NCBI RefSeq assembly: GCF_000372725.1
Contig: NW_005199649.1
Coordinates: forward strand, 26,204-90,203
DNA: 64,000 nucleotides
From: Emiliania huxleyi CCMP1516
Taxonomy: Eukaryota; Haptophyta; Isochrysidales; Noelaerhabdaceae
Reading direction: 5' to 3'
Position numbers and translations under genes: made by a program. Positions 1-11,044 of the stretch are shown one piece after another (the stretch's first letter is position 1; every line of letters starts with the position of its first letter). Under the pieces are notes generated by a model. It saw nothing but the letters and a program-made list of their open reading frames with translations. It did not search any database and had not been told where the DNA came from.

Positions 1-79
1 GGGTTATGTAGTTCTGGATCCTCACTCACCTCCTCCGCCTCCTCACCTCCTCCGCCTCTCACCTCCTTCCCCCGAGAAG

Positions 80-552
80 GTGATTGCGTCGCTGCTCGAT
101 GAGCTCGTGGCCGAGGTGGCCGAGGTGGCGGAAGTTGGCGACGAGGTGGACGAGGGTGAGCTTCAGAAGGAGCTGGAGAAGCTGGTGATTGAGCGTAGCG
201 GCTCGCCGTTGCTCGAGGACACGGGCACATGCGAGGCCGCCGAGCTCGAGCTGCGCGCAGACGGCTACGGCGCGGTGCGCGGCGACGACGACGGGCCGCA
301 GGTCTACAGCCTGCCGTTGAACGAGCTGCGGCGGCGCGTGGCCGACGGCGAGGACGCGTGGCCGGGCGAGGCGCAGATGGCGTGGGATCAGCGCGTGATG
401 CGCGATCGGCTTGCACGCGGCGTGCCTCTCGGCGACTACCTCCAGGAGCTGCAACAGCTGCTGCGCGAGCCACCGCGCGATTTGATTGCCACCCACGAGC
501 TCGCGAACTATGGCAGCAAGCCCACTGATTGGCGGCCACAGGGTAGAAACAT

Positions 553-592
<40 letters not shown>

Positions 593-1360
593 GCTGCATT
601 GCCGCCACCGCCACCCGCCAATGACCCGTGCCGCTGCACAACTTGTGGCCACATCCTACCTATTTGGAACTGCAATGCTGGATGTGAATGCTTCTATTCT
701 GACCGGGAGGCGCTGCAGCTGCACAAGGCCTATGATTGCTCGCCGGCGTGCACACCGCGCTGGTCGCAATCACTGGTTAACGTGATGTCCGGCTCCGTCG
801 AACCATGTGCGTATTGTACCAAGTACGCGGCCGGCCACTGCATCGGATTGGGCGCCTTCCCAGATCTGGAGACGCAGCAGCAGCAGCGCAGGCTCGAGCT
901 CGAGGCGCAGCACAGGAGCGCAGGTACGCTGCCGCCGCCGGCGCCGCCAGCGACAAGTGGCAGCAACCGCCTCCTGCAGGCATTTGACGAGGGCGACATG
1001 CCGTACTATTACTACAAGGACACGTCGTACAACCTCGCGTGCAAATACGAACTACTCGACACCAGCGTCGCCAATCCGGAGTGGGCGCGCGATCCGCCAG
1101 CCGACGTGGCTGTCACCGAGGGCAAACCACCGGAGCGCTCCGAGTACGACCTCGGTGAGCACGGGCAGAAAGCATATCATCGGCACCGCGCGCGGTGGTA
1201 CAGGGAGCACACATGCAAGGAGCTCACCGGCAGCCTTGAGGAGCAGAATGAGCAGTGGGACAACTACAAGCGCGACTTCCGCGCAGACGCCGCACGTGGC
1301 AATAGTGCTCCGCTCGAGAGGCGGCATGTTATTGAACCACTCTGGGATTATCCAGATTGA
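80..1360 (+). CDS. Unknown proline-rich, cysteine-containing protein, 5' incomplete
   Basis: I do not recognise this protein. The open frame begins at a GTG just after a pyrimidine-rich, acceptor-like stretch (about 50-78), so this is probably the last exon of a gene entering from the left edge. About 426 residues are readable: an acidic, Glu/Val-rich helical start, a central run of about 12 prolines and a second proline run, then a Cys-rich patch (CRCTTCG and NAGCEC motifs) that could bind a metal, and a charged, Trp/Tyr-rich tail ending in DYPD. The proline run comes from a (CCG)n tract at 558-592. Codon use and the lack of stops over 1.28 kb support coding. It might be a protein carried by a mobile element, but no catalytic motif is visible. 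Confidence 0.5.
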
Positions 1361-2324
1361 TATGTGTAGATAAAAACTCCTTTTTCCCCACAAAGGGAGG
1401 GAAGCCGACGGGAAGCAGACCGGAAAACAAATACGGCGCGCGTGCGCGCCAGGTCTGCTAGTGTAGGTATATTGTTGGCAAATCAAGACACAGAGCTCAC
1501 ACAGAATCACAGCGGGAGGAAAGCGGCGAGTCGCAATTCCTGGGGTCCTTGTGGCGGGCCACCCTGTCCAGAGAGGCATGGATGCCAATCTGGGGTCTCT
1601 CGACCGAGTCTATGAAGCCCTGGCCGCCTCCCGGTGATGGTTAAGGTTGTAGAACCACGCGACGGAGATGGTGCGGGGGTACGGGTGTTCCAGGGGGTCA
1701 CGACACGCACCGACCCTTCACGAACCGAAAGGCTGCACCCGGGGGAGGCACAGTAATCCGGGCACGTGTTGGGCGCCCCATTCCGTTTAGGGCTAGGTCG
1801 GCTCAGGGCCCCGTCCACTTCCCTCCCACTTGGCGCGTGATGATGAGGAGATGCCACCCAGGCCAGCCAGGGCAAGGGCGGAGGGCGAGAGCGGAGAGCG
1901 GAGGGCTGGGCGGAGGCAAGGGCGGGCGGAGGGCGAGGATTTTTCTTTTTCGTTGGCCGAAGCCTCGTTGGCCGAAGCCTCGGTGGCCGAAGCCTCCACG
2001 TATTCCAAATGACCTCCCAGAGGCCTGTATTCCACCCGTATTCCACCCGTATTCCACGTATTCCATGGGAATACGCCGTATTCCAAGCTCCAAAAATGGA
2101 CGTATTCAAAATAAAAATTTTCTTCGCTCCGCGAATTCAGACAGTAGGGTCGCAGGCGGCGTGGCGAAAGAAGTTTACAACCACCGAGGTCGGCCGACAC
2201 GATTGTTTCGCGACGGGCGAGGCGCCAAAAAAGAACCTTCTCAGAAGTGGAGAAAGAATTTTGGCAAGCACCTAGCGCCCGCGTTGTAAAATTCTCTTCA
2301 CGCACACTCGTAGGGGACACACAC
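1361..2324. other. Intergenic region with short tandem repeats; upstream of MFS gene
   Basis: No convincing gene. It holds a three-copy 15-bp repeat (GTTGGCCGAAGCCTC, 1952-1996) and a cluster of GTATTCCA-type words in both orientations (about 2028-2110). It ends in an AT-rich stretch (2093-2130) that probably belongs to the promoter or 5' leader of the transporter gene at 2325. Confidence 0.5.
1952..1996. repeat. 15-bp tandem repeat, three copies
   Basis: Three adjacent near-identical copies of GTTGGCCGAAGCCTC; the third has one change. Confidence 0.8.
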
Positions 2325-3952
2325 ATGCTTGCGCGACCGCGTACGCAGCTCGCTCTCGCCTGGGTCATATTCAGCGTCGTCTCCACCATGTACCTCGCGC
2401 CGCCAGTCATCTCAGGCCCGACAGCCGACGATCTTGGCGTGAGCGCCGCCGACGTCTCGCTGCTTCCGACCGCAAATGCCTTCACGCAGGTGGTTCTGGC
2501 GATGCCAGCTGGCGCAGTGCTGCACCGCATTGGCGTAAGCCGTTGCGTAGCCATCGGAGCGACGACATTCAGCCTCGCGGCGACTGGCTGCGCCTTCGCG
2601 GGATCGCTGCAGGCCTTGCTAGGCTTGCAGCTCGCGTTCGGGGTCGCGGCCTGCCTCTCCGGGCCGGGGCCACTCACACTCCTGGTCAATTCGTGGTTTG
2701 ACGCCAGTGGCAAAGCCTTCGCCGTCGGCGTCTTGTTCACCGCTTTCGGAGTGGCCGGCGTGCTCTGGCCGCCACTCTGCGCCTGGGTGAGCGAGGCGGC
2801 GGGATGGAGATCGGTGTACGGCATGGTTGCAGTTGCTTCGTGGCTTCTAGCCTTTCCCATTGCCGCGTGGCTGCTGCGTGATGGTCCGCACATGCCCCGG
2901 CGCGGACTGATCTCCGACGCGCGTCCGTCTGCGAGTCAAGTCACATCTCCTTCTACGCGATTCACGCCGTCGCCAGCTGCCGTCGACCTCGCTCCCCAGG
3001 CCGCGGCGGAGGTCCTGGAGCCCGCGAGCCCCACCGCCGTGCCGCCTGCAGAAGGCCTTGAGGCAAAGGCTCCTGAGCCCCAGACGCGGGCAAGAGGAGC
3101 CAAGTGCTCTGCGTACGCCTCCCGGCTGCCGTGGTGGCTGTCCGCCTGGCGCGTCTGGAGCCTGGCTGCCTTCAGCTTTTGGGTCATGTTTGTGACTCAG
3201 GCCTTCAACAACTATTTGACGCTGTACCTCGCCACGGAGGCGGACGTGCCCCTTACCACTGCGAGCGCCTACACGTCAATCATCTACGGGCTCAACATGA
3301 CGGGAAAGGTGAGATCTCTGCGCGCCCACACGCCGGTGCGTCTGCGTGAGCCCAACTCGCCGATACTGCATAGGTTCTCTTTGGGCTCCTCTTCGACCAC
3401 CAGCGCGCGAATGCCTACGCCATCGCCGCCCTGGCGCTGTGGGTGCTTGGATGCGCCATGGTGCCGCGCGTCAACGGCTCGGGCGAGCTTCGGCCAGGCG
3501 CGGTGGACGGCACCCGGGGTGAGGGCGTGTCACACATCCAGCTGCTGGCCTTCTCGCTCGTCTACGGCTTGGGGTATGGCGGGGTCTTCATCCTCATGCA
3601 GTCCAAGCCGTTGCAGCTCTACGGCGGCGACGCGGGCTTCCCGCACATGCAGGGCTTCTTTCTCACCTGGCAGCGCGTCGGAACCATCGCGGGCGTCTCC
3701 CTCACGGGAGTGATGGCTCGGGGCGCCGACTCGGAGCACGCAGGCTCCTTCTCCACGCCATTCAAGTGGCTGCCGCTCCTCGCCGCCCTCGCGATGGCCC
3801 ACTTTGCAGGCGCTGTCTTTCAGCCAAGGATATGCACCACCTCGTGCGGCCGCGGCGTGCAGAGGGGGGTGCAGCCGCGGGAGGTCGGAATGCGATGGCA
3901 GCGGATGGCGTCGAACGCGTCGGACGATTCCAGAGAGAGCACCCGTGCTTGA
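2325..3952 (+). CDS. Major facilitator superfamily transporter, two exons
   Basis: Predicted 520-residue polytopic membrane transporter. I chose the ATG at 2325 because the hydrophobic first helix (ALAWVIFSVVSTMYLAPPV) follows at once. Exon 1 (2325-3308) holds six membrane helices with the MFS A-motif region replaced by AGAVLHRIGVSR, then a long hydrophilic central loop (about residues 190-265, Ala/Pro/Ser-rich) before helix 7. A 65-bp GT-AG intron (3309-3373) restores frame to exon 2 (3374-3952), which carries helices 8-12 and a short basic tail. Organisation resembles monocarboxylate/oxalate-type MFS carriers, but I cannot assign a substrate. It is convergent with the next gene. Confidence 0.85.
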
Positions 3953-4374
3953 GGAGGCCGTGGTCTGTAGCGAATCGTTTTCAGTGTAGAGAGAAAGTGT
4001 TCCTTCTCAATCTCTCTCTTTTAGTGTGTCGAGCGGCTCTCAGAGGCGAACGACCCGTCTGCTCTTATACATAATACGTCAAGTATTACAAGAGACACGA
4101 AATTCACGAACTCCCTCTCTCACTGCTCAAACGACACCTTTCACGTATCACGTAACGGCTAACGAACATTGAGGATATTGGATTGAGGTCGTGTGACTGC
4201 TCTCTGTTGACTCGTGAGGGGTGCTCGTGCTGTGTACACGCAAGATCACAGGTACGAAACGCACACATTTTGTACTGAGAGAGTCCTCGCTCTCTCACCT
4301 GCACTGCGGTCGACTGTGATAGAGATCTACCTTTCTACCTATGCAAACCCCATGCGCATCGCCGGGAGGTTGAT
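3953..4374. other. Intergenic region between convergent genes
   Basis: 422 bp between the 3' ends of the MFS gene and the J-domain/PHD gene. AT-richer than its surroundings, with pyrimidine runs such as TCTCTCTC (about 4008-4020, 4112-4120). I see no gene; it probably holds both 3' UTRs. Confidence 0.5.
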
Positions 4375-7300
4375 TCAGTCGAGGTCCTCGACGAAGCCTG
4401 AGCCCATGATATCCACTGCGGCCGCTCGCGCCGCCTCGATGTCGCCAGCGGTGGCGCTCGGGCTCGGGGCCGCCGCCTCGGCTGGCGCAGCAGTCGCTGC
4501 CGACGAGCCCGCGGCGCTCACACTTTGGTGGAGCAGAGCAACGAGCTCGTGCTTTTCGACGCACCCGACGTGGTCGACGCGGCGCTCTACCAACGCGCTC
4601 TTGATCTCCTTGATGCTCATGGCGGCAATCTCGCCCGCTGTCAAGGGCCGTGGCGGCGGCCGTGGAGGCGGCTGAGGAACGCTCTGCTGTTGTCGCGGCC
4701 GATGCTCTTGTTGCTGCTGCTGTCGCGGCGGCGGCGGCGGCTGCTGCTGTCGCGGCTGCTGCTGTGGCGGCTGTGGTGGCGGCGGCTGTGGCGGCTGCTG
4801 CTGTGGCGGCTGCTGCTGTGGCGGCTGCTGCAAAGTCGCCTCCTCCTGCGCAGCCAACGCTGCCCTCTTCTCGCGCACGGCGGCCTCATGCTTCGCAACC
4901 TGCGCTTGCGCCGCCTGAGCCTCCTCCTTCGCCACAGCTTCTGCTGCCTCCGCCTCCTTCGCGAGCGCCGCTGTCTTCCGCGCGCGTTCTGCCGCGAGCC
5001 GCGCTTGCTCTGCCGCCGCCCGCGCCTGCTCGCTCAGACTCCGCGCCTCCGCCGCGGCCTTGCTAGCGCGGGCCTGCTTCTGGGAGGTCGCGCTGCACGC
5101 CGCCGCCAGCGCCGCCTCCTCGGCCCCTAGCGCCGACCGCAGTGACGCGAGGGACGCCGCTGTCGCCGCTCCGGCCGACGGCCCATCTCCCTGGGTCAGA
5201 TCTACGAACCCAGGCCGCTTGGGCACGCCATCGGAGCCCCGCTTGACTCCCGCCACGCCGGCCGCCCCTTCGCCGGCCGCCCCTTCGCCGGCCGACCCCC
5301 TGCTGGCCGCCCCACGGGCCGTGGAAGAGCCGCTGCCGGCCGCGTCGATGCGACGCAGGGAGGTGGGAGGTACCCTCTCCTCTCTCCCGCCGCCCTCGTA
5401 CGCCACGTCGCACGCACCGTCCGCGTGCACCCTCGTCACTCTCGCGGCGCGCCACGGCTCCGCGGCGGCGTCTGCCAAGCGAGGCGGGTGCTCGGAGCGC
5501 CGGCTGGCCGCCTCGGAGATGGAGGAACATGACGGGCGCGCCTCTGCGTCGGCCCACACCCACCCGTCCCGCAGCAGCGAGACCCACTCCAGGCCCGCCG
5601 CCCCGGTGACCGCGACCTGCACGCCGAGCTCGAGCGCGTCGAGCGACACGATTGCACCCTCGAAGCCGGCCTGGCCCGAGCCACCGCTCCCTGGAGGCGC
5701 CGCCCGTGGGGCGACGCGGATGCGGCACTCCTCGAGCGGCTGCCACGCCTTGCCCCTCAGCTCGGCGGGCAGCAGCATGTCACTCGTGTGCGAGGTGAGG
5801 ATCCGCGCGTGGAGCGCGCCCGGCTGCAGCCCGGCAACGTCGCAGCTGGCGATGTGGCACACCCGAAGCGGGCCGCCGGTCTGCAACGCGACGCGCACCG
5901 CCGGAACCTTGCTGCGCTGCCGGCTCGCCTCGCACGCGTCGCCCACCCGCAAAGGCTGGCCCGCGGGCCGAGTGGCCGTAGCTCCCGGCGCCGGGGGCTT
6001 GGCCTTGGCTTCCGGAGCGGCGGGCGCGGCGGCGGAGCCAGGCGCTCGCGGCATTTGCGCGGGCGCGGGAGGCGCCCTTGCTTTCGGCGCGCAATACTCG
6101 CAGAGCCACTCCCCTACACAGCGAGGCCCGGAGCGGGATCAGCGAGGGCCGTGGAGCGCGGCGATCCCCCGGGCCCGCTTTTCCCTCGGGGAGGTCCTCT
6201 TCGCGCATCGGCGGGACGAGGCACTCAAAGTGGAAGACCTTCGGGCAGCGGTCGCAGCAGAGCAGCTCGCCGCCGTCCTTGCAGTGGTGGCACTCGCCCA
6301 TCTTGCCGTCGTCGCCGATGCCGTAGTACTGCGCCTTCCGCTGCTGTGCCTACGGGGCGGGCCGTGGCACGCGGTGCAGACGCACCGCCCTCGGGGCGCC
6401 ACAGCGCCCTCCGCCCGACACACCTCCTTTTGCTTGGCAAGGAGGGCCTCCAACTCCGCCTCGCCCTCGGCCAGGTCAGCCGCCTCCGCCGCCGCCTCCG
6501 CCGCTGCGTCCGCCTGCTCCCGCTCCTGCTGCGCCTCCCGCCACGCGTCGTGCCAAGCGCTAGCCTCCTCCGCGCTGCACCCCTCGCGCTGCTTGACTCG
6601 CCTTTGCCGCGCGTGCCGCTCCTCCTCCGCCGAGCGAAGCTTGCGCCGCTCGTCGGCGCGGCTCTCCCGCGCCGCCCTGCGCCGACTCTCGAGCCGCGAC
6701 TTGAGCGCCTGCACCGCCTTTGCGTCCGCCTTCTTCTGCTTGGCCCTGTCCGCCTCCCACTTAGCCTTTTCCGACTCCCACTTTGCCTGTTGCGCCTCCT
6801 TCGCCGCCGCGCGCTGCTGCGCCGCCGCGGCAGCGCGCGCCGCCGCGGCGCTGGCCAGCGAGGCCGCGGAGCGCGCCGCCGCCGGCGGAGCGGTCGACGC
6901 GCGCGCCCTCGGCCAGCCCGGCTGCGGAGGCTGAACGGACGGCGCGGCGTGCTGGCGTGGGACGGGCGGAATCTCGATCTTCATGAGCGACTTGCACTGC
7001 GGGCATTGCAACTGGTACGCCTGCGGCCCCACCGTATGGTTGGCCGGGACTGTCGTGCGGATAACCATCTTGCAGTGCGGACAACTGGTCGAGTGGATCG
7101 ACGGCGGCGCTGCGGAGCCGGGATCAACCCTCGCTGGAGCGGGCTTGTTGTACTGGCTCGGCGCCGGCCGCGCCGAGGCCATGTCGTAGGCGTGGCGCCG
7201 TTGCGGGTCAACCAGCGTTGCTATCGCCATGGAGAGCCGCTCCCACGCAAGCTTGGCTGCCGGATCTTGGTTTTTGTCAGGGTGGAGTTTGAGAGCGAGT

Positions 7301-7413
7301 TTCCGGTACGCCTTGCGTACGAGGGTCTCGTCGAAGTCGCTCGCCCCCGCCAGGCCGAAGACGGCGTAATGGTGCCTCGCCGACATCACCGCCTCCACCT
7401 CGGCGGTCGTCAT
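4375..7413 (-). CDS. J-domain, zinc-ribbon, PHD finger, Tudor/agenet-like and SAP-like protein
   Basis: About 971 residues if spliced as read: exon 1 7413-6403, tentative 53-bp GT-AG intron 6350-6402, exon 2 6349-6179, 70-bp GC-AG intron 6109-6178, exon 3 6108-4375. Seen in order: a DnaJ J domain at the N-terminus with the HPD motif (KLHPDKN), a CPHC...CPQC zinc-ribbon-like segment (residues about 110-150), a long Ala/Glu/Lys/Arg coiled coil, a PHD finger ([18 protein letters not shown], then WLCEYC across the second intron), a Tudor/agenet-like stretch ([19 protein letters not shown]), another coiled coil, Gln/Pro-rich runs and a C-terminal SAP-like helix pair ([17 protein letters not shown]). 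The PHD finger suggests a chromatin reader with a co-chaperone domain; this is inference. The first intron is uncertain; reading through it gives an extra CVCTACHG motif but loses the PHD frame. Confidence 0.8.
6109..6178 (-). other. GC-AG intron inside a PHD finger
   Basis: On the minus strand the exon ends ...GAGGGAAAA, the intron starts GCGGGC and ends GGGGAG, and the next exon begins TGGCTCTGC. Splicing joins DLPEGK to WLCEYC and completes the conserved Cys pair of the PHD finger. No GT donor gives this result. Confidence 0.75.
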
Positions 7414-8040
7414 GGCGGAATCGGAGCGAGCGCAAGACCAGGCGGGAGAGTGTACGAAGTTAGTGAAGAAAAAGAAAAAAATTTAGAAAAAGGACGAAGT
7501 TGACCGCAACCCGATCCCGATCATCCTCCGGCCCGCTGGGCTTCTCAGCTCCCCGGCCCTGGATGTGAGGCGGTTGATGACTGCACTCCAAGTGCTCTCC
7601 CCAAAAGTGCGCTACTCCTACCACACTTCCACTAGGATCTAGGTAGTTGCCGCGGCCGCGGGACCCCCGTAACTCTAACTGCTCCAAAGTGTCTCAAATA
7701 AAATACAGACACCGACAGAGGTGGAGCAGCCGTCATGTACGAGACGGACCACGATGGACGGCGAGGTGGGTTGCTACACCCAAACTGGCACTGCTAGTGT
7801 CCAAACACGAGGCCGCTGCCGCACTTGCAGCGCTTCAAGCGGAGCAGAGGGCAGACGGGTGGGGGGGGAAGGAGGGCGGGGGGGGGGGGGGCGACGACTA
7901 GGAAACGGGTGGCGCGCCCGACGGTATTTCCGTGGCCAGCAGCAGTATGCAGGGCGGCGAGGTATGCACGTAAGCGATTCGCAGCGACCGACCGATGGGT
8001 CGTCGACGGGCTAGTTGTAGTTGCGACGGCGGCCCCTGAT
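7414..8040. other. Intergenic region, promoter side of the J-domain gene
   Basis: Pyrimidine/purine tract AAAGAAAAAAATTTAG at about 7463-7485 lies just 5' of the minus-strand start at 7413. A fragment of a dispersed repeat (CTGGATGTGAGG... GCACTCCAAGTGCT, 7559-7598) is also present at 30181-30230. Homopolymeric G runs occur at 7860-7892. No gene seen. Confidence 0.5.
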
Positions 8041-9508
8041 CTACCGGCCAGAGCCGGCAAGGCTCTGGCCAGCCAACGGGAGGCTCGGCGGGCAACGCAG
8101 CGGCGAGAAGAACTTGTCCGGGTCCACTTTCGACCCCGGCGGGCGCGGCACGACCGACATCGCGTCGAGCGGGGCGAAGATGGAGTCGGGCGACTCGGAT
8201 CGAAGCGAATCGTCCATCGGCGCGGAGGCGGGCACGCGCACCGTCACCTCGCACGTCTTGAAGACCGACTCAAAGTGGTCCATCAGGATGTGCCGGCACA
8301 GGAAGAGCGTTTTCTGCGCAGGGGGAGCGGTGAGGTGAAAGCGGCGAATGGCGCACGCGGCGCGCGGCGGGGCGACTGTGTGCGGCGGGGCGGGGAGGGC
8401 GTCCCAAAGGAGGGGGCGGGGGGGGGGGGAGGGTAGCGCACCAGGTCGACCTCGCACAGGCAGGCGAGCTGCGCGGTGTGCTTGTTTTCCGACTCGATGT
8501 CGCCCAGCTGCTGCCACGCCAGCATGAGGGAGCCGGCGGCGATGGCGATGGGGCTGAAGTCAAGCATCCTCGCCTCGTAGAAGGACATGTCGACGAAGAA
8601 CTCGGCGCGCTTGACGCAGGATTTGGACGCGCCCGTGATCTGGAAGAGGTGCTCGAGGTACTGGTGCGGCGCCGCCTCGTGCAGGTCCCAGTCGAGCAGG
8701 CAGAGGACGGTCATCTCGGCCTCTTTCATGAGGATGCGCGATCGCGGCGCCCGGCCCTTGGGCAGGTCCATCTTGGCGAGCTCCTCGATCGCCGGCACCC
8801 GCACCTCCTGGAACTTGGTCGCAACGAGGACGCACACGAGGCCGACGACGTCGAGCGGCACGTTAATCTCTGCGCCGAGCGCGGCTTTTGCGCAGACGCG
8901 ATCAAACATCGAGACGGCGAGGCCGGCCGTCTGGGGCTGAAGACAAAAGTCCTCAGTCACCTGTGTCGGCGCGGGGGGGCGGGGGGCGGGGGCGTGAGGC
9001 GGGATTGGAGTGAGAGGGTGTGGCGCAGACGGGAGGGGGGAACGTGAGATGCGCCGCAGAGAGAAGGGGGAGGGCGGCGTGCCCACGCCGCGCGCGGCCG
9101 CGACGCGGGGAGGGAGCGGTGCGGTGGGGGCGGGGGGTGGCCAAGCGCGTGCACGAGGGCGGGGGGGCGGGGGCTACAGGGCTGCAGGGCCGGCGCGCGC
9201 CTCGCATATTTTCTCGACGCGGTCCTGTGGCGCGGGGGAGGGGGGGCGCGTGGGCGCGCGCGGAGGGAGGGGGCGTGGGCGTGGGCATGCGGCCACGGCG
9301 GGGGAGGGGGCAACGGCGCGCGGGCGGACCCAGCGCGGGTCTGGAGTGCACGGCGCGCGCGGTGTGCGCGCAGAAAACGCTCGCGAGCGGCGCTCACCTC
9401 GCGGTCCTTTGGGCTGAGCAGCCGCGCCGTCCGCGGCACGGCGCGCCACGTGTGCGCTGCCTTGAGCCGCACGACCGCGACCCGCGCGGCGTCGGCTTGC
9501 GAGAGCAT
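8041..9508 (-). CDS. Cyclin-family protein, three exons
   Basis: Predicted about 300 residues. Exon 1 9508-9398, intron 8961-9397 (437 bp, GT-AG), exon 2 8960-8442, intron 8314-8441 (128 bp, GT-AG), exon 3 8313-8041. Exon 2 carries the cyclin box: VTEDFCLQPQTAGLAVSMFD, a KFQEVRVPAIEEL helix and the helix pair around LLDWDLHEAAPHQYLEHL, followed by the C-terminal cyclin fold (SFYEARMLDFSPIAIAAGSL). It would bind and activate a cyclin-dependent kinase. Exon 1 is weakly conserved; an in-frame ATG at 9664 is an alternative start. The 437-bp intron is GC-rich with long G runs. I cannot say which cyclin class this is; the A/B-like box and short N-terminus without a clear destruction box leave it open. 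Confidence 0.85.
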
Positions 9509-9924
9509 CCGGTACAGAGGCGCTTTTCGGCACGGCCCCGTTGCACCGTGATCCACTCCCGCCAGAGGACCGAGACCTCTTTCATCATGCAGGCGCCCGT
9601 AGCTTGCAGGGTCACGAAACTTAGATGCCGAGAGTGGTAGATGTAACTGCCAAGTTTGCCGCATGCATAAGCAGGGGCGTGCGAATCTCGAAACGCCTTT
9701 AGCTCGTTCCCCCCGATTCTCCAATCTTCGCCGTGCCGAGGCACCGCCGCCGGACCGATTGAGAGAGAGATTTTGAGAGAGAGATTTCTCTTCCCGATTG
9801 ATTGGGAGAGACTCGAGAAATAGATTTCTCGAAATACAGTGCCCGCCCGTCCTGCGTCCACGGATACCGCGTTGGTGTCCCAGTCGTTGGTCGGACTGTG
9901 TTTGTGTTTCGCCTTACCTCAATC

Positions 9925-10440
9925 AATCGAAACACAAACCGAGGGCGACCTCTCGTGCGCGCCGGGCTGGCTCCGGGGCTCGCCGGCGCACCGCGACAAG
10001 GAGGGCAAACCCACGGGGCGAGTGGACTGCTTCAAGGCCGTCGGCACCTTCTTTGGCGACCCCGAAGCCTGCAAAAAGGAGCTCACCGCGCACCTCAGGA
10101 AGAAGCTCGCGCCGCTCGACGTGGGCTCGACATCATCGACACGATCGTCGACACTGACTGCGTCACGAACACCTCGCAGCTCCGCCTCAACCTCGTCCAA
10201 CGGATTGGCCTGTGCAAAGACCAAGTAAGTACATTGCCGGCATCACGCCGCCCAATGTCGCGTGCGAGGCTCTCGAGTTTGCGCACAACCGCATCCGCAA
10301 GTCCTTTGAGGGCATTGCTCGCGCCGACGCCTCGCCCCAGGCGCTCCGCGACCTCGCGTGGGCGGGTGCAACATCGACACCGCCTTCACGCGAGCCGACA
10401 GCGACTTCTCCATGTCGCTCAGTGTTCAAACTTTATCGGT
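9925..10440 (+). pseudogene. Frame-broken remnant of an unknown gene
   Basis: Coding-like sequence is spread over all three frames. Frame pieces in order: GDLSCAPGWLRGSPAH... to LRKKLAPLDVG (about 9940-10130), IDTIVDTDCVTNTSQLRL to GLCKDQ (10135-10225), KYIAGITPPNVACEALEF to DLAWAG (10225-10365), then NIDTAFTRADSDFSMSLS (10370-10430). Each switch looks like a one-base indel, not a splice junction, although a consensus GTAAGT does sit at 10225. I do not recognise the family. It could be a decayed gene or a gene damaged by consensus errors; intact neighbours favour decay. Confidence 0.45.
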
Positions 10441-11044
10441 ACGAGTGTGAGGACCTTTTCGGTTTGAGGACCTCTTTGTGAGGACCTCCTTGTTGCACAT
10501 TTGGGAGCTCAGGACCTCCCGCGCGGCGCGCGGCGAAACGGCGTGAGCACCTCCGTTGCGTTGTCTCTCTCTCCGGCGTCTCGCGATCTTGAGAGAGCTT
10601 GCACGTGTGCTTGTGTGCAGCTCTTGGCACTTGGGACTTGGCGCATCCAGCACCAACGACGAACCCCAGGGAGGCGCCCGCGGCCCAGGCGCCAGGGCCA
10701 GGCGCAGGCGCCCCCCCCCCCACCACCACCACCACCACACAGCCGCCACACGCCCCACTTACCACATCCCCCCACACAATAATCACGCGACCGCAGGCGC
10801 GAGGAGGCAGATGCGCAGATCCGAAGTCGCACTCGCGGCACGCTTTGAACAGGCAACAACACAAAACAAGCGGCGGTTGGTTGGCTCTCATCGTCAACGT
10901 TTCACCCTCTAAGAAAGAAAGAAAGAAAACAGACAACCCAAGGGAGGGATGTTTCACCCTCTAAAAGAGAGAGAGAGGACCGCAGAACTCTTTTCTCCCA
11001 GTGCTCTCCCGCCTCGTCGTCGCGCTCCCTTCTCGGGCTCCGGC
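10441..11044. other. Intergenic region and leader of RRP46
   Basis: No reliable gene. Contains a C-rich/CCA tract (10710-10740), and directly upstream of the RRP46 ATG a purine-rich run (AAGAAAGAAAGAAAGAAAAC, about 10911-10931, and AAAAGAGAGAGAGAG at 10963-10977) of the kind seen next to other starts in this window. A short repeat of TTTCACCCTCTAA occurs at 10901 and 10951. Confidence 0.45.

Noticed and set aside
5060-7503. Long plus-strand open frames (over 550 codons) opposite the J-domain/PHD gene
   Set aside because: They are antisense shadows of the Ala/Glu-rich coiled-coil regions; products are Arg/Ser/Pro-rich with no motif, while the minus strand has J and PHD signatures.
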